DNA of 64,000 nucleotides from an uncultured Chromatiaceae bacterium (GCA_937923175.1 CALALB010000020.1:47915-111914); one strand, 5' to 3'. Shown: positions 1-12,223, counted from the stretch's first letter. Made by a program: numbers and translations. Notes: generated by a model from the sequence alone, not told the origin.

Positions 1-2
1 TA

Positions 3-206
3 CACCCCCTTGAGGCGCGTCCCGCCGAGTTGGTACCGACCGAGATCGAAGGTTTGGCGGTACAGGTCAGCGCCTCGCCCCATCCCAAATGCGCCCGTTG
101 CTGGCATCACCGGCCCGAGGTCGGCACCCACCCGGAGCATCCTGGGCTATGCGGGCGCTGTATCGAGAATATCGCCGGGGGTGGCGAGATACGGCAATTT
201 GTCTAG
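3..206 (+). CDS. ileS: Isoleucyl-tRNA synthetase, C-terminal end (partial, runs off left edge)
   Basis: Frame 3 reads ...SASPHPKCARCWHHRPEVGTHPEHPGLCGRCIENIAGGGEIRQFV*, the typical C-terminal zinc-finger of bacterial IleRS; lspA follows. Confidence 0.85.
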   Translation, partial: HPLEARPAELVPTEIEGLAVQVSASPHPKCARCWHHRPEVGTHPEHPGLCGRCIENIAGGGEIRQFV

Positions 207-224
207 GATCGGGAGAGGGCAGGC

Positions 225-734
225 ATGAAACGCTGGTTATGGCTGACCCTGGCGGTGCTGATCCTGGACCAGGCCAGCAAATGGCTGGTGCTCCTGATCC
301 TTGTGCCGTATCAGGTCATCGACCTGACGCCGCATGTCAAGCTGACACTGTTGCTCAATGAAGGCGCCGCTTTTAGCATGCTGGCCGGCGCCGGCGGCTG
401 GCAGCGCTGGTTTTTCGCGGTGCTGGCGCTGGTCGTCAGCGCGATTCTCGCCCAGTGGTTAGTGCGCCTAAAGCAAGGCTGCCGCCTGCAGGCGGCAGCC
501 TTGGCGCTGATCATCGGCGGTGCGCTCGGCAATCTGATCGACCGGTTATGGCTTGGGCGGGTCGTTGATTTCATCCAGGTCTACATCCCCTTTCTCCCCT
601 TACCCTTGTTCAATCCCTGGCCGGCCTTCAATATCGCCGACAGTGCCATCAGCATCGGGGTGATCCTGCTTCTGCTCGCCACCTGGTGGGCGGATGGACC
701 CTCAGCCTCCCCTCCCCACCCGCCGGGGAAGTAG
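225..734 (+). CDS. lspA: Lipoprotein signal peptidase (signal peptidase II)
   Basis: [22 protein letters not shown]..., [15 protein letters not shown] and [11 protein letters not shown] motifs. Confidence 0.95.
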   Translation: MKRWLWLTLAVLILDQASKWLVLLILVPYQVIDLTPHVKLTLLLNEGAAFSMLAGAGGWQRWFFAVLALVVSAILAQWLVRLKQGCRLQAAALALIIGGALGNLIDRLWLGRVVDFIQVYIPFLPLPLFNPWPAFNIADSAISIGVILLLLATWWADGPSASPPHPPGK

Positions 735-756
735 GGCGGAAGGAATGGGCACACCC

Positions 757-1662
757 GTGAAGATCGCCATCCTCTCGCGTAATCCAGCGCTCTATTCGAC
801 GCGCCGTCTGGTCGAGGCCGCGCGCACGCGCGGGCATGAACCGCGGGTGATCGATGTCCTGCGCTGTTATATGAACATCACCTCCCACGCCCCCTTGATC
901 CATTACAAAGGCGAGGATCTCACCGATTTCGATGCGGTCATCCCGCGCATCGGCGCCTCGGTGACCTTTTATGGTACGGCGGTTCTGCGCCAGTTCGAGA
1001 TGATGGGAGTCTATCCGTTGAACGAATCGGTCGCGATCGCCCGGGCGCGCGACAAGCTGCGCTCATTACAACTCCTGGCGCGCAAAGGGATCGGCCTACC
1101 CATCACCGGCTTTGCCCACGCCCCCGATGATGTCCAGGACCTCATCAAGATGGTCGGGGGCGCACCGCTGGTGATCAAGCTGTTGGAGGGTACCCAGGGG
1201 ATCGGGGTGGTGCTCGCCGAGACCTATAAGGCCGCCGAGAGCGTGATCGAGGCATTCATGGGTTTAAAGGTCAATATCCTGGTTCAGGAATATATCAAGG
1301 AGGCCAATGGCGCCGACATCCGCTGTTTCGTGATCGGCGACAAGGTGGTTGCCAGCATGAAACGCCAGGCCAAGGCCGGTGAATTTCGTTCCAATCTCCA
1401 TCGCGGTGGCGCCGCCTCCCTGATCCGCATTACCCCTGAGGAACGCTCAGTGGCGGTCCGGGCGGCCCGGATCATCGGGCTCAATGTCGCTGGGGTTGAT
1501 ATCCTGCGTTCCAATCACGGACCTGTGGTCATCGAGGTCAATTCATCCCCGGGTCTATACGGTATCGAGACAGTGACCGGCAAGGACATCGCCGGCATGA
1601 TTATCGAATTCATCGAAAAGAACGCCACCCTGGGCAAGACCCGCACCCGCGGTCAGGGCTGA
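757..1662 (+). CDS. rimK: RimK-type ATP-grasp ligase (ribosomal protein S6 modification)
   Basis: [22 protein letters not shown]..., ATP-grasp core; GTG start at 757 preferred over the 694 ORF start. Confidence 0.9.
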   Translation: MKIAILSRNPALYSTRRLVEAARTRGHEPRVIDVLRCYMNITSHAPLIHYKGEDLTDFDAVIPRIGASVTFYGTAVLRQFEMMGVYPLNESVAIARARDKLRSLQLLARKGIGLPITGFAHAPDDVQDLIKMVGGAPLVIKLLEGTQGIGVVLAETYKAAESVIEAFMGLKVNILVQEYIKEANGADIRCFVIGDKVVASMKRQAKAGEFRSNLHRGGAASLIRITPEERSVAVRAARIIGLNVAGVDILRSNHGPVVIEVNSSPGLYGIETVTGKDIAGMIIEFIEKNATLGKTRTRGQG

Positions 1663-1726
1663 GCCGGGACGCCAATTTTCCCCCGTCCTGGCTCCTACCA
1701 ACCCCCGCGATCCCAAGGCGGGTTAT

Positions 1727-2464
1727 TTATTTCGGGATGAGGCTCAGTTGATTCTTGGCATCATCGATAGTCATCCGGAAGCGCCCGAGCAGGCTCATGC
1801 CGGCAAGCGCCGCCCCTCCCAAGCGCTGATCATCGATAAAGGCGACCTCGACGTCCTCGATCCGTTTGGGACCGACCCAGATGGCTGGGAGACGTCCGAT
1901 CAGCGCCTCGACCAACCCATTGGCGGTCTGGACCGTCTGGGCCGCTAGGTTCTCAGACGCCAGCCCAAGCCGCGGCATCCATGAGGCCGGCAGCACCACC
2001 CGCTCGGCGCCAGTGTCGATGAGCAGGGTCGCTTGGATCTGGGGGATGCCTGTTGAACCCTCCAGACCCAGGGTCACCAGATGGGAAGACCCTTGACGCT
2101 GGGTGGCTAGGACGATGGCCTCGCCACTCTCCGGCTGGGACCCGTTGCCAGCAGGCGGTGGGATATAGACCCCCTTCTCGCCCAGGATGATGATCCGCTC
2201 GATGCCTCCGTCTGGACGTTGCACGATGACATGATCGACATCCTCCAACAGGAGGCGCAGACGGTCGGGAAGCGAACCGCCACCAGCGCGCGCCTTGATC
2301 CCCTCGCTCCGCTCGACCCCCCGCAGGGCAAAGCCAAACTCAGCGCTTAGACGCCTCAGTTCAGCCGCTACCTCGACCTGCGCCGGCTGGGGTACGGACT
2401 GAGCCCAGGCTAGGCCGATCGGGCCAGTCAACAACAGGGACACCAGGGCTAAGACGGATGGCAT
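1727..2464 (-). CDS. Secreted retropepsin-like aspartic protease family protein
   Basis: N-terminal signal peptide; ATLLIDTGAERVVLPASWMPRLGL (D-T/S-G-A catalytic motif). Confidence 0.65.
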   Translation of the reverse strand: MPSVLALVSLLLTGPIGLAWAQSVPQPAQVEVAAELRRLSAEFGFALRGVERSEGIKARAGGGSLPDRLRLLLEDVDHVIVQRPDGGIERIIILGEKGVYIPPPAGNGSQPESGEAIVLATQRQGSSHLVTLGLEGSTGIPQIQATLLIDTGAERVVLPASWMPRLGLASENLAAQTVQTANGLVEALIGRLPAIWVGPKRIEDVEVAFIDDQRLGGAALAGMSLLGRFRMTIDDAKNQLSLIPK

Positions 2465-2601
2465 GAGTCATCCCAGGCATGGGCAAATCTTGGCCATTAT
2501 AGACCCCAGCTGCCCAGATGCATTCCAATAGACCGCATATTGGATCCCGCTTAACTCAGCTAAGATTGCAGGCTACCTTGAGAAGTATTTCAGGAGTCAA
2601 G

Positions 2602-4554
2602 ATGTCCTTACCCCTCTCCAAGACAGACCTCGCCGCTGCCGGCTTTGCCCTTGCGGCTATCTATCTCGCTGGCATCACCCCGACACCCGAAATCGCCTGG
2701 GTCAGCGCCTTTTTGCTGTTGACGATCTTTTTATTCGCCTTCGAGGTCGTCAGCGTCGATGTGGCGGCGATTTTAGTCATGGTCCTATTGGGTCTTACCA
2801 GCCTGGCCGCGCCTTTCATGGGGCTCGAACAGGGTCTGGTGCCGGTCGAGCATCTGTTCGATGGCTTTTCCAGTAATGCCGTGGTCTCGATCATCGCGGT
2901 CATGATCGTCGGCGCCGGGCTGGATAAAACCGGCATCATGTCGAAGGTGGCAGCATTCATCCTGCGTATCGGCGGGACCACCGAGAGACGGATCATGACC
3001 CTGATCTCGGGTACAGTGGGGACCATCTCGAGCTTTATGCAGAATGTCGGGGCCGCGGCCCTTTTTATCCCAGTGGTCAGCCGGATCTCGGCGCGCACCG
3101 GTATCCCCATGTCGCGCCTGCTCATGCCCATGGGTTTTTGCGCCCTGCTCGGCGGCACCATCACCATGGTCGGCTCAAGCCCATTGATCCTGCTCAATGA
3201 CCTGATCCTAAACTCGAACAGGGCCCTGCCCGAAGGTGTTGCGCCAATGCAGACCTTCAAGCTCTTCGATGTCACCCCGATCGGGATCGCACTGCTGCTG
3301 ACCGGGATCCTCTATTTTGTCATCGCCGGACGTTTCGTCCTGCCCAGCCGCCGCACTGAGCTCAGCGAGGCGCGCGACACCCGCCAATATCTCGCCGAGA
3401 CCTATGGGCTGTCCGACTTTGAGATCGCCGAGTTTCGGGTACCCCGGGCCAATAGCCAGATCATCGGGATGAGCGTCGATGAGCTGGAGCGCACCTGGCG
3501 GGTGCGTCTGGTCGGGATCGACAAGGGCGATGGGTTGCGTTTCGGTGCTGACGGCGTGGATCGCACCCTCGGGATCACGGCGGGAAGCACCCTGGCACTC
3601 CTGGGTACGGCCGATTCGCTGCTCGATGTCGCCAATGCCAATAAGCTCGAGCCTAAACGCGATCTGGATCTCTTTGCCGAGGCGCTTTCCCCGACCCGGG
3701 CCGGGATCGCCGAGATCTTGATCCCGCCGAGCTCAACCCTCATCGGCAAAACGGCGCGCGATGTCTGGCTGCGCAAGACCTATGGCCTGTCGCTCCTGGC
3801 TATCAACCGTGCCGGCCAACAGATCACCTATAAGACCGGCGGGGTCCGCAATGTCCCCTTTGCCGCCGGCGATGCCCTGGTGGTCCATACCACCTGGGCG
3901 GATCTGGCGCGCCTTGAAAAGGACCGCAATTTCGTGGTGGTCACCACTGAGTATCCGCATGAGGAGCTTCGGCTGCATAAGGCCAAGGCGGCCTTGTTGC
4001 TCTTTATCCTGACCCTGGGTCTGATCCTGTTGACCGATCTGCGTCTATCGGTGGCCCTGTTTGTGGGGGCGCTGGGGATGGTCTTGCTGCGGGTGCTGAC
4101 CATCGAGGAGGCCTATCAGGCGGTCAGCTGGAAGTCGGTCTTTTTGCTCGCCTCGCTGATCCCGCTAGGGGCTGCGGTCGAACAGAGCGGCACGGCGGCC
4201 TGGATCGCTCAACAGACCCTGAATGCACTCGGCGAGGTACCTGTCTGGGTGGTGCAGGCAGCGCTCGCCGCCTTGGCCACGATCTTCACCCTGCTGATGT
4301 CAAACGTGGGTGCGACCGTGCTCTTGGTGCCGCTGGCAGTCAATATGGCGCTCGGGGTTGGGGCGGATCCCGCGGTTTTTGCCCTGACGGTCGCCATCGC
4401 CACCTCAAACTCCTTCTTCCTGCCTACCCATCAGGTCAATGCCCTGATCATGGGTCCAGGCGGCTATCGCGTTGCCGACTTTATGCGCGCTGGCGGTCTC
4501 ATGACCATCCTGTTTTGGGTGGTTGCGCTCATCATGATCAATCTGGTCATGTAG
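2602..4554 (+). CDS. SLC13-family permease with central TrkA-C (RCK_C) domains
   Basis: N- and C-terminal membrane halves flanking two soluble RCK_C-like segments; ATG at 2602. Confidence 0.85.
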   Translation: MSLPLSKTDLAAAGFALAAIYLAGITPTPEIAWVSAFLLLTIFLFAFEVVSVDVAAILVMVLLGLTSLAAPFMGLEQGLVPVEHLFDGFSSNAVVSIIAVMIVGAGLDKTGIMSKVAAFILRIGGTTERRIMTLISGTVGTISSFMQNVGAAALFIPVVSRISARTGIPMSRLLMPMGFCALLGGTITMVGSSPLILLNDLILNSNRALPEGVAPMQTFKLFDVTPIGIALLLTGILYFVIAGRFVLPSRRTELSEARDTRQYLAETYGLSDFEIAEFRVPRANSQIIGMSVDELERTWRVRLVGIDKGDGLRFGADGVDRTLGITAGSTLALLGTADSLLDVANANKLEPKRDLDLFAEALSPTRAGIAEILIPPSSTLIGKTARDVWLRKTYGLSLLAINRAGQQITYKTGGVRNVPFAAGDALVVHTTWADLARLEKDRNFVVVTTEYPHEELRLHKAKAALLLFILTLGLILLTDLRLSVALFVGALGMVLLRVLTIEEAYQAVSWKSVFLLASLIPLGAAVEQSGTAAWIAQQTLNALGEVPVWVVQAALAALATIFTLLMSNVGATVLLVPLAVNMALGVGADPAVFALTVAIATSNSFFLPTHQVNALIMGPGGYRVADFMRAGGLMTILFWVVALIMINLVM

Positions 4555-4557
4555 GGT

Positions 4558-4584
4558 GCAGGGGCGACTGCCAGTCGCCCCTGC
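4558..4584. terminator. Perfect 12-bp stem hairpin after the SLC13 gene (terminator or REP-like)
   Basis: gcaggggcgact-gcc-agtcgcccctgc, directly 3' of the stop at 4554; no clear T-tract. Confidence 0.45.
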
Positions 4585-4639
4585 TAACCGCCAACCCGAG
4601 ATGATCTGAATCTCCAAGACCAGCGAGACCATCGACTGT

Positions 4640-7486
4640 ATGCTTGGCCCAACGGATGACCGGCTACAGGCCACCCCCTGGCACGGCGGCAACGCCGCCT
4701 TTCTTGAGGGTCTTTATGAACGCTATCTCGCCGATCCAGCGGCGGTTGACCCGATCTGGCGGCAGCAGTTCGACCAATTGCGCGCCGGCGCCGCAAACCC
4801 TGAGATCGCCCATAGACCCATCCAGGACCAGGTGCAACGCCTCCCCTGCGCCAAATACCCTCAGCCCAGCAGCTACCTCGACCCGGTCGCTGCCCAGAAA
4901 CAGGCTGCAGTGCTCGGCCTGATCAATGCCTATCGTCATCGCGGCCATCAGGTAGCCGACCTGGACCCGCTGCGTCTGCATGAACCGCCGGCGATCCCTG
5001 ATCTGGAACTCGCCTATCACCGGCTGGAGTCAGCGGATCTGGATCAGGTCTTCAATACCGGTTCGCTCGCTGCCTCAGCGCATCTAAGCCTGCGCGAGAT
5101 CCTCCAGATCCTACGCGAGACCTATTGCCGGACAGTCGGGGCCGAATACATGCATATCACCGACACCCGGGAAAAACGCTGGATCCAGAGGCGCCTGGAG
5201 GGTTATCGCGCCCGGCCCGAGCTGGATGACGCAGGGCGGCTCTGGTTGCTTCGGCTACTCACTGCCGCCGAGGGGATCGAAACCTATCTGCATCAGCGCT
5301 ATGTCGGCCAAAAGCGCTTCTCCTTGGAGGGCGGGGAGGCGCTGATTCCCTTGCTCGATGAATTGATCCAGCGCGCTGGGCGGCAAGGGGCCCAGGAGGT
5401 CGTCATCGGCATGGCGCATCGGGGCAGGCTGAATGTGTTGGTCAATATCCTGGGCAAACCGCCTGCCGAGATCTTCGATGAGTTCGAGGAGCGGGTCCAG
5501 CTCGATGGTCAGCAGAGGCTGGGCGATGTCAAATATCATCTCGGTTTTGCCACCGATATCGAGACCCCGGGTGGGCCGGTGCACCTTGTGCTCGGCTTTA
5601 ATCCATCGCATCTGGAGATCATCGATCCGGTGATCCAGGGCTCGGTGCGCGCCCGCCAGCAGCGCCGCGGCGATCAGACCGGTGATCAGGTCTTGCCAGT
5701 CCTGATCCACGGTGATGCCGCCTTTGCCGGCCAGGGGGTGGTCATGGAAACCCTGCAACTGTCTCAGACCCGCGGCTATGGCACCGGGGGAACCATCCAT
5801 ATCATCATCAATAATCAGATCGGCTTTACCACCAGCCACCCGCGCGATCTTCGCTCCACCCCTTATTGCAGCGATGTCGTCAAGATGGTTCAGGCGCCGG
5901 TGTTTCACGTCAACGGCGATGATCCGGAGGCAGTGATCTTTGTGGCCCGCTTGGCCCTGGATTTCCGCAACCGTTTCCACAAGGATGTCCTGATCGATCT
6001 CGTCTGTTATCGTCGGCACGGACACAATGAGTCCGATGAACCCGCTGTTACCCAGCCGCTGATGTATCAGCGCATCCGCCAGCACCCGACGCCGCGCGCC
6101 CTCTATGCCCAGCGCCTGATCGAACAAGGGTTGATCAGGCCCGAGGACCCGGCGCAAATGATGGCCGAATATCGACATGCGCTCGAACAAGGCCTGGTGG
6201 TCGCCCGACCGGCCCTCTGCGGTCTCGAGCACCGGTTCCGCGTCGACTGGCGTTTCTGCTGCGGTCAACCTTGGGATCAGCCAGTCGATACCGGCGTGCC
6301 ACTTTCTACCCTACGCCTTTTGACCGAGGCCATGCTCCGTCTGCCGGAGGGCTTCAGACTCCATCCCCGGGTCGAGCGGATCTGGGAGGAACGGCGGCGG
6401 ATGGGGTTGGGCGAGAAACCGATCGACTGGGGTTATGCAGAACTACTGGCCTATGCCACCCTGCTGGAGACTGGAACACCGGTGCGACTGTCGGGTCAGG
6501 ATGTGGGGCGGGGGACCTTTTTCCATCGCCATGCCAAGGTCTATGACCAGATGAGCGGGCAAGAATATTGCCCACTCCAACATCTCGGCCCAAAGCAAGC
6601 CGCATTCATCGCCATCGACTCGATCCTCTCCGAGGAGGCGGTGCTGGCCTATGAATATGGCTTTGCCAGCGCCGAGCCAAATGCGCTCACACTCTGGGAG
6701 GCCCAGTTCGGCGACTTTGCCAATAACGCCCAGGTCGTGATCGATCAATTCATCAGCTCAGCCTATGCCAAATGGGGTCTGTATTGTGGCCTCGTGTTGT
6801 TTTTGCCACACGGTCTCGAAGGTCAGGGTGCTGAGCATTCCTCGGCGCGCCTCGAGCGTTTTTTGCAGCTCTGTGCAAACGACAACATGCAGGTCTGCAT
6901 CCCGACTACGCCAGCCCAGATGTTTCACCTGCTGCGCCGCCAGATCTTACGTTCCCATCGTACCCCCCTGATCGTCCTGACGCCTAAAAGCCTGTTGCGC
7001 CACCGCCTAGCGGTATCCGCATTGGACGAGCTGACCCAGGGCGGATATCGCCTGGTTATCCCTGAGATCGATCCGATCGCGCCGCCGGAGGTCAAACGGG
7101 TGATCCTATGCAGCGGCAAGGTCTATTATGACCTGCTCGAGGCGCGGCGTTCCCGCGCCCAGACCGATGTCGCCCTGCTGCGGATCGAACAACTGTATCC
7201 TTTCCCAACCCAGGCCTTTGCCTCGGCCCTGGAGCCCTATGCCCATGTCCAAGACATCATTTGGTGTCAGGAGGAGCCGCAAAACCAGGGGGCCTGGAAT
7301 CAGATCAAGCATCGGTTTCATCCACTCATCCAGCAAGGCAAACGTCTGTATTATGTCGGGCGTCCCGCATCCGCGGCACCGGCGGTCGGTCACCGCGCAC
7401 TCCATCTCAAACAACAGGCACGCCTGGTCGATGAGGCCTTGAGCGGACGCTACGACCCCACATTAAACCTTAGGACACCCTGCTGA
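4640..7486 (+). CDS. sucA: 2-oxoglutarate dehydrogenase E1 component
   Basis: [42 protein letters not shown], full-length E1. Confidence 0.95.
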   Translation: MLGPTDDRLQATPWHGGNAAFLEGLYERYLADPAAVDPIWRQQFDQLRAGAANPEIAHRPIQDQVQRLPCAKYPQPSSYLDPVAAQKQAAVLGLINAYRHRGHQVADLDPLRLHEPPAIPDLELAYHRLESADLDQVFNTGSLAASAHLSLREILQILRETYCRTVGAEYMHITDTREKRWIQRRLEGYRARPELDDAGRLWLLRLLTAAEGIETYLHQRYVGQKRFSLEGGEALIPLLDELIQRAGRQGAQEVVIGMAHRGRLNVLVNILGKPPAEIFDEFEERVQLDGQQRLGDVKYHLGFATDIETPGGPVHLVLGFNPSHLEIIDPVIQGSVRARQQRRGDQTGDQVLPVLIHGDAAFAGQGVVMETLQLSQTRGYGTGGTIHIIINNQIGFTTSHPRDLRSTPYCSDVVKMVQAPVFHVNGDDPEAVIFVARLALDFRNRFHKDVLIDLVCYRRHGHNESDEPAVTQPLMYQRIRQHPTPRALYAQRLIEQGLIRPEDPAQMMAEYRHALEQGLVVARPALCGLEHRFRVDWRFCCGQPWDQPVDTGVPLSTLRLLTEAMLRLPEGFRLHPRVERIWEERRRMGLGEKPIDWGYAELLAYATLLETGTPVRLSGQDVGRGTFFHRHAKVYDQMSGQEYCPLQHLGPKQAAFIAIDSILSEEAVLAYEYGFASAEPNALTLWEAQFGDFANNAQVVIDQFISSAYAKWGLYCGLVLFLPHGLEGQGAEHSSARLERFLQLCANDNMQVCIPTTPAQMFHLLRRQILRSHRTPLIVLTPKSLLRHRLAVSALDELTQGGYRLVIPEIDPIAPPEVKRVILCSGKVYYDLLEARRSRAQTDVALLRIEQLYPFPTQAFASALEPYAHVQDIIWCQEEPQNQGAWNQIKHRFHPLIQQGKRLYYVGRPASAAPAVGHRALHLKQQARLVDEALSGRYDPTLNLRTPC

Positions 7487-8724
7487 TGACCCTTGCGCTG
7501 CGTGTCCCTCCCCTGCCTGAATCCATCGCTGATGCCCGAGTGCTCAGCTGGCGCAAGCGTCTTGGCGAGCCGGTCAGCGCTGGCGAGACCCTGGTTGAAC
7601 TCGAGACCGACAAGGTGATCCTGGACGTCCCGGCACCCCAGGATGGGGTCCTGGAGCGGATCCTGGCCAAGGAGGGGGCAGTCGTCAGCGCTGATGAGGT
7701 CCTGGCCTGGCTGGAGCCCGCTGGGCGGCCGGACCGACCGGATCGCCGGGCGGGAACACCAGACAGTCCTCCAGAGGACGGGGCACCTCAGCCCCCAGCC
7801 GCTCCCCAAAAAACGCCCCATATGACGCCCTCAGCCCGCCCATTGATCGATGCACTAGGGCTGGATCCCAGCGCCATCACCAGCAGCGGCCGCGATGGGC
7901 GGATTCAGAAGAGCGATGTCATGGCCTATCTGGACGCGCGCGACCAGGAGGCCCCGCCCCAGCATTCAGAGCTCATCCCGCCTCAAGAGACGATCTCGCC
8001 TCCCCCAGCGGGCAGCTCGCCAAGACGCTGGGAACAACGCGTCCCCATGACCCGGCTGCGCGCCCGGATCGCCGAGCGCCTGGTCGAGGCCCAGCGCCAG
8101 GCCGCCCTCCTGACCACCTTCAACGAGGTCAACATGCGCACCATCCAGGAGCTGCGTGCCCGTCATCAGGACAGTTTCAGGCAGCGCCATGGGGTCCGGC
8201 TTGGGCTGATGTCCTTTTTCGTCAAGGCTGCAGTCGAGGCGCTCAAACGTTTCCCGGTGCTCAATGCCGCCATCGATGGCAATGACATTGTCTATCGCGG
8301 CTATTACGACATCGGGATTGCGATCAGCACCCCCCGCGGCCTGGTTGTGCCGGTATTGCGCAATTGCGACCAGCTTAGCCTTGCCGAGATTGAGCGGGGC
8401 ATTGCCGAGTTTGCCCAAAAGGCCAAGTCCGGTTCACTGAGTTTTGATGAGCTGTCCGGCGGCACCTTCTCGATCACCAATGGCGGGGTGTTCGGTTCGC
8501 TGCTCTCGACCCCGATCGTCAATCCTCCACAGAGCGCCATCCTCGGCATGCACCGCATTCAAGACCGTCCGATTGCCGATCAGGGTCAGGTGGTGATCGC
8601 ACCCATGATGTATCTGGCATTGACCTATGATCATCGGCTGATCGACGGACGCGAGGCAGTGCAGTTTTTGGTAACGATCAAGGACTGTCTCGAGGATCCA
8701 ACCCGGTTATTGCTCGGTGTCTGA
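7486..8724 (+). CDS. sucB: Dihydrolipoyl succinyltransferase (2-oxoglutarate dehydrogenase E2)
   Basis: Lipoyl domain ([17 protein letters not shown]), peripheral subunit-binding domain, catalytic [15 protein letters not shown]. Confidence 0.95.
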   Translation: MTLALRVPPLPESIADARVLSWRKRLGEPVSAGETLVELETDKVILDVPAPQDGVLERILAKEGAVVSADEVLAWLEPAGRPDRPDRRAGTPDSPPEDGAPQPPAAPQKTPHMTPSARPLIDALGLDPSAITSSGRDGRIQKSDVMAYLDARDQEAPPQHSELIPPQETISPPPAGSSPRRWEQRVPMTRLRARIAERLVEAQRQAALLTTFNEVNMRTIQELRARHQDSFRQRHGVRLGLMSFFVKAAVEALKRFPVLNAAIDGNDIVYRGYYDIGIAISTPRGLVVPVLRNCDQLSLAEIERGIAEFAQKAKSGSLSFDELSGGTFSITNGGVFGSLLSTPIVNPPQSAILGMHRIQDRPIADQGQVVIAPMMYLALTYDHRLIDGREAVQFLVTIKDCLEDPTRLLLGV

Positions 8725-9262
8725 CAAGGCGCAAACCGACTGGCCGGCCCGCATCGGGCAGGCGATGCTCTTCGGTGCCTGGGTGACCGGCCTCGTGCTC
8801 CTGGTCTGGTGGTTCAATCAGTGGTGGGAGTGGACATCCAATCCCAACCCCAACCCCCAAACCCACCAGATCGGAGGCGGGGGTATCGAGGTCGTACTCA
8901 AACGCAACCGCGCTGGCCATTATGTCGCCAGCGGCAAGATCAACGGCGAGCCAGTGCGGTTCATGATCGATACCGGCGCGACCTATGTCGGCTTGCCTCT
9001 TGCGCTCGCCCAGCGGTTACGCCTACCCCTAGGCCCAGCCGAACTCCATCAAACGGCCAATGGACCGACGCGCGCCTGGCTGACCCGACTCGACCGGGTC
9101 GAATTGGGAGGATTGGTCATGCAGGGCATACGGGCGAGCGTGCTGCCCAATATGGCAGGCGACGAGGTCCTGCTCGGTATGAGCTTTCTCAAGTCAATTG
9201 AATTGATCCAACGCGGCGACACCCTGATCCTCCGCCGTCCATCCTCAACCAACCCAAGATGA
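8717..9262 (+). CDS. Membrane-anchored retropepsin-like aspartic protease
   Basis: N-terminal [27 protein letters not shown] start overlapping sucB end. Confidence 0.75.
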   Translation: MSDKAQTDWPARIGQAMLFGAWVTGLVLLVWWFNQWWEWTSNPNPNPQTHQIGGGGIEVVLKRNRAGHYVASGKINGEPVRFMIDTGATYVGLPLALAQRLRLPLGPAELHQTANGPTRAWLTRLDRVELGGLVMQGIRASVLPNMAGDEVLLGMSFLKSIELIQRGDTLILRRPSSTNPR

Positions 9263-9426
9263 TGCCCGCCCTGCATCGGCAAACCCTTGGGCTGGGGCGG
9301 TAGCGTGATCCTATTGTTGTCCGGTCAAGGACTGCCTGACCAATCCAGCCGCTGAGCCTCCCAATCGGCATGGACTCAAGGAAACCTCCCATCTGGATCA
9401 GGCGAAACAAGGCAAGGCGCAGACAC

Positions 9427-10737
9427 TCACTCGAATTCTGGTGAAGGGGTCCGGAGCAAACGCGCTTTCAGTCGCTGAATGCCTAACCAGGCAATGAGAA
9501 CGACAACCGGCGCTGCAAAACCCGTGGTGGCAGCAGCATCGTGCAGCATACCCGCTGCCTCCAACCCCTTAAAGAGATATCCGACCAGGCCGACGCCATA
9601 ATAGCCGATGGCAATTACCGACAGCCCCTCGACAGTCTCCTGAAGACGCAGCTGGAGCCTAGAATGCCGGTTCATGGAGGCCAGGAGACCGCGGTTTTGT
9701 TTCTGCAGCTCGACCTCGACCCGCGCCCGCAAAAGGCTGGTCAACCGGGCAGCGCGCTCGGCTAGATCCTGTTGACGCTTGGCGGTTGACTCACAGGTTG
9801 CAACCGCTGGGGCCAGGCGCGACTCCAGAAATTCGCTCAAGGTCTGAAGACCCTCGATACGCCGCTGGCGCAACTGAGCGAGGCGTTGCCCAACCACCGC
9901 ATAATAGGCGCGGGTGGCCTCAAACCGATAACTGGTACGCGCCGCTACCGCCTCGATCTCAGCGGCCAGCTCAGTCAGTTCGGCCAGAAGCTCGCTCTCA
10001 GAGCTCTCGTCAGTGCGTTCATCCTGGCATGCCATCCGGCCTGAGACAGCCCTCAGGCGCCGTTCGGCCTCGCTGAGGCACGGATTTGCCTCCCGCGCTA
10101 GCGGTAGACCCAATAATGCCATCGCCCGATAGGCGCTAACCTCAAGGATCCGTTTGGCAAGACGGCCAGCCTGATTCGGGGTGAGCCCATGATCATGTAA
10201 CAGAATCCGTGAGAGACCATCGGGATGGATCCGAAAATCCGAATAGGCGCGGGCCAGTCCCCCAACCACCTCTGAGCCGATCACCGGATGGCCGGCAAAG
10301 ATCTTGCTCAACTCATCGAACGAATGCACAGGCCGGCTGGCCGGTTCAAGCGCCAGCGAGATGGCCGCGATGACCTCACCGGGGAGGTCGGCAAGCCAAT
10401 CGGCCGGCAGATAGCGGATGACCGGCTCGGCAAAGGGATGATCAAACGAGCCGGGCAGGGCAAAGGTATAGCTCACGAACTCGGTGTGTTGCTCCCAGAG
10501 AAGCAGCAGGTCACCGAGCTTGGTTTGATAATGCTGCCCGATCTGGGTGGGCGGTTCTAACCCGTAGTGGTCGAGCAATCCCTGCAAATGGCCTAGGGTG
10601 CGCCCGCTGCCGCGCTCGCCGCATACTGATACGATATGCACCAGACGTGCTGGCGCTTGCAGCGGAATATAGGTCCGGACATGAAGCTCGGCCACAAGCG
10701 GGTGGCGCAGGGGATGTTCCCTGAAAGGCAGCGACAT
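9427..10737 (-). CDS. DUF3422 family membrane protein
   Basis: MSLPFREHPLRHPLVAELHVRTYIPLQAPARLVHIVSV..., C-terminal TM pair; start at internal Met preferred. Confidence 0.75.
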   Translation of the reverse strand: MSLPFREHPLRHPLVAELHVRTYIPLQAPARLVHIVSVCGERGSGRTLGHLQGLLDHYGLEPPTQIGQHYQTKLGDLLLLWEQHTEFVSYTFALPGSFDHPFAEPVIRYLPADWLADLPGEVIAAISLALEPASRPVHSFDELSKIFAGHPVIGSEVVGGLARAYSDFRIHPDGLSRILLHDHGLTPNQAGRLAKRILEVSAYRAMALLGLPLAREANPCLSEAERRLRAVSGRMACQDERTDESSESELLAELTELAAEIEAVAARTSYRFEATRAYYAVVGQRLAQLRQRRIEGLQTLSEFLESRLAPAVATCESTAKRQQDLAERAARLTSLLRARVEVELQKQNRGLLASMNRHSRLQLRLQETVEGLSVIAIGYYGVGLVGYLFKGLEAAGMLHDAAATTGFAAPVVVLIAWLGIQRLKARLLRTPSPEFE

Positions 10738-10870
10738 AGAGACCCTCATCTGGCTTTCAAAACCGGTTAGGCAATCAGTATACCGGGCCTTCACTCTACC
10801 TCGCTTCCCCTTAATAGCACTTGAGATACGATCACGACAAAGGTTAATCCTTATTGATCGGGAGCATCAG

Positions 10871-12223
10871 ATGGCTGAGCCAAGCGACTCGCAATTCTCT
10901 TCCGAGGCTGAATCCAAGCTCTTACGCAAAACCCTTGAACAACTGCGTCAAGAGGCAGAGACAGAGATCGAGCGTCTGCGCGCCCTCCTATCCGAACAGC
11001 CGCCCATCTCACAAGATCAGATCAGCACGGTGACCGAGCAACTTGCCCTCAAACAAGAGATGGCGGTGATGCAAAAGGCGCTAGAGGCCAAGGAGCAGGC
11101 CCTTGATCAGATCACCGCCGAATGTCGGCGTTTGGAGGATGTCCTCGAGGATCGAAATCTGACCCTCGAACGATTGCAAAAAGAACTAGCGCAGAGGGAC
11201 AATGCCCTCAGAGATCAACGGGCCGAGCTCGAACAGCTCGCCCAGGAGACCGCCAAGCAGGCGTCCACCTCGACGACGGTTATCTATGAAACACGCAGCC
11301 CCGGCTGGTTAAAGGTAACGACAGGGGCGCTCGTCTTGCTCCTAGCCCTCTCAGGGGCAGCCAATGTCTATCTGCTGCGTCTCCCCGATTCAGGCAGTCA
11401 GGCCAATCCGCTGCCCGTACCTGTATTGACGCAGCCGCCGATCGCCGACTCCGGCCCTGCCCCTGTGAACATCCCCCAGGTGCCGGCAAACCCCAGGGTA
11501 CGCATCCATCGCGATCGGCTCAGCGATGGAACACCTGGCCCCACCCTGATCCTCCTGGATGGCGGGAGCTTCCAGATGGGCGCCATCAGCACCAGCGGCG
11601 AGGACTTTAGCCCACCGCGGCTGGTGACCGTAGGTCCCCTGATGATCGGGGCCTATGAGATCACCTTTATCGAATATGATCGTTTTGCCAAGGCCACCGG
11701 TCGTACCCTGCCTCCAGATCCAGGCTGGGGCCGCGAACGCCATCCCGTGGTGGGGGTCAGCTGGGAGGAGGCGCGCGATTATGCTGCTTGGCTTGCCCAG
11801 CAGACCGGACGGCGCTATCGCCTGCCCAGCGAGGCTGAATGGGAATATGCCGCCCGTGCCGGCACCACCACCCCCTTCTGGTGGGGCATGGAACCTGGGG
11901 TCAACCGCGCTGCCTGTTTCGACTGCGGCAGTCCCTGGGACAATCGCTCGACTGCACCGGTCATCACCTTCGCTGCCAATCCATTTGGCCTCTATGAGAC
12001 CCACGGCAATGCCATGGAGTGGGTAGAGGATTGCTATCAGCCCAATTATCGGGATGCACCGAGCGATGGCAGCCCGATGCGGGGTGGCGACTGCAGTCGA
12101 CGGGTGGCACGCGGTGGGGCCTTTAATAAACCAGCCGCATCGATGCGCTCCTTTGCCCGCGCCGCCTATCCACCCGACACCCGGCTCAATATGATCGGCT
12201 TTAGGGTCGCCTGCGAGCCCTGA
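10871..12223 (+). CDS. SUMF1/EgtB/PvdO-type (formylglycine-generating enzyme-like) protein with N-terminal coiled coil and TM
   Basis: GGSFQMGAIS...PVVGVSWEEARDYAAWLAQQTGRRYRLPSEAEWEYAARAGT...RGGAFN...GFRVACEP. Confidence 0.85.
   Translation: MAEPSDSQFSSEAESKLLRKTLEQLRQEAETEIERLRALLSEQPPISQDQISTVTEQLALKQEMAVMQKALEAKEQALDQITAECRRLEDVLEDRNLTLERLQKELAQRDNALRDQRAELEQLAQETAKQASTSTTVIYETRSPGWLKVTTGALVLLLALSGAANVYLLRLPDSGSQANPLPVPVLTQPPIADSGPAPVNIPQVPANPRVRIHRDRLSDGTPGPTLILLDGGSFQMGAISTSGEDFSPPRLVTVGPLMIGAYEITFIEYDRFAKATGRTLPPDPGWGRERHPVVGVSWEEARDYAAWLAQQTGRRYRLPSEAEWEYAARAGTTTPFWWGMEPGVNRAACFDCGSPWDNRSTAPVITFAANPFGLYETHGNAMEWVEDCYQPNYRDAPSDGSPMRGGDCSRRVARGGAFNKPAASMRSFARAAYPPDTRLNMIGFRVACEP

Noticed and set aside
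5255-6268. 337-aa ORF antisense to sucA
   Set aside because: Mirror of a strongly conserved GC-rich CDS; composition and I/D/H-rich content are typical of spurious antisense ORFs.
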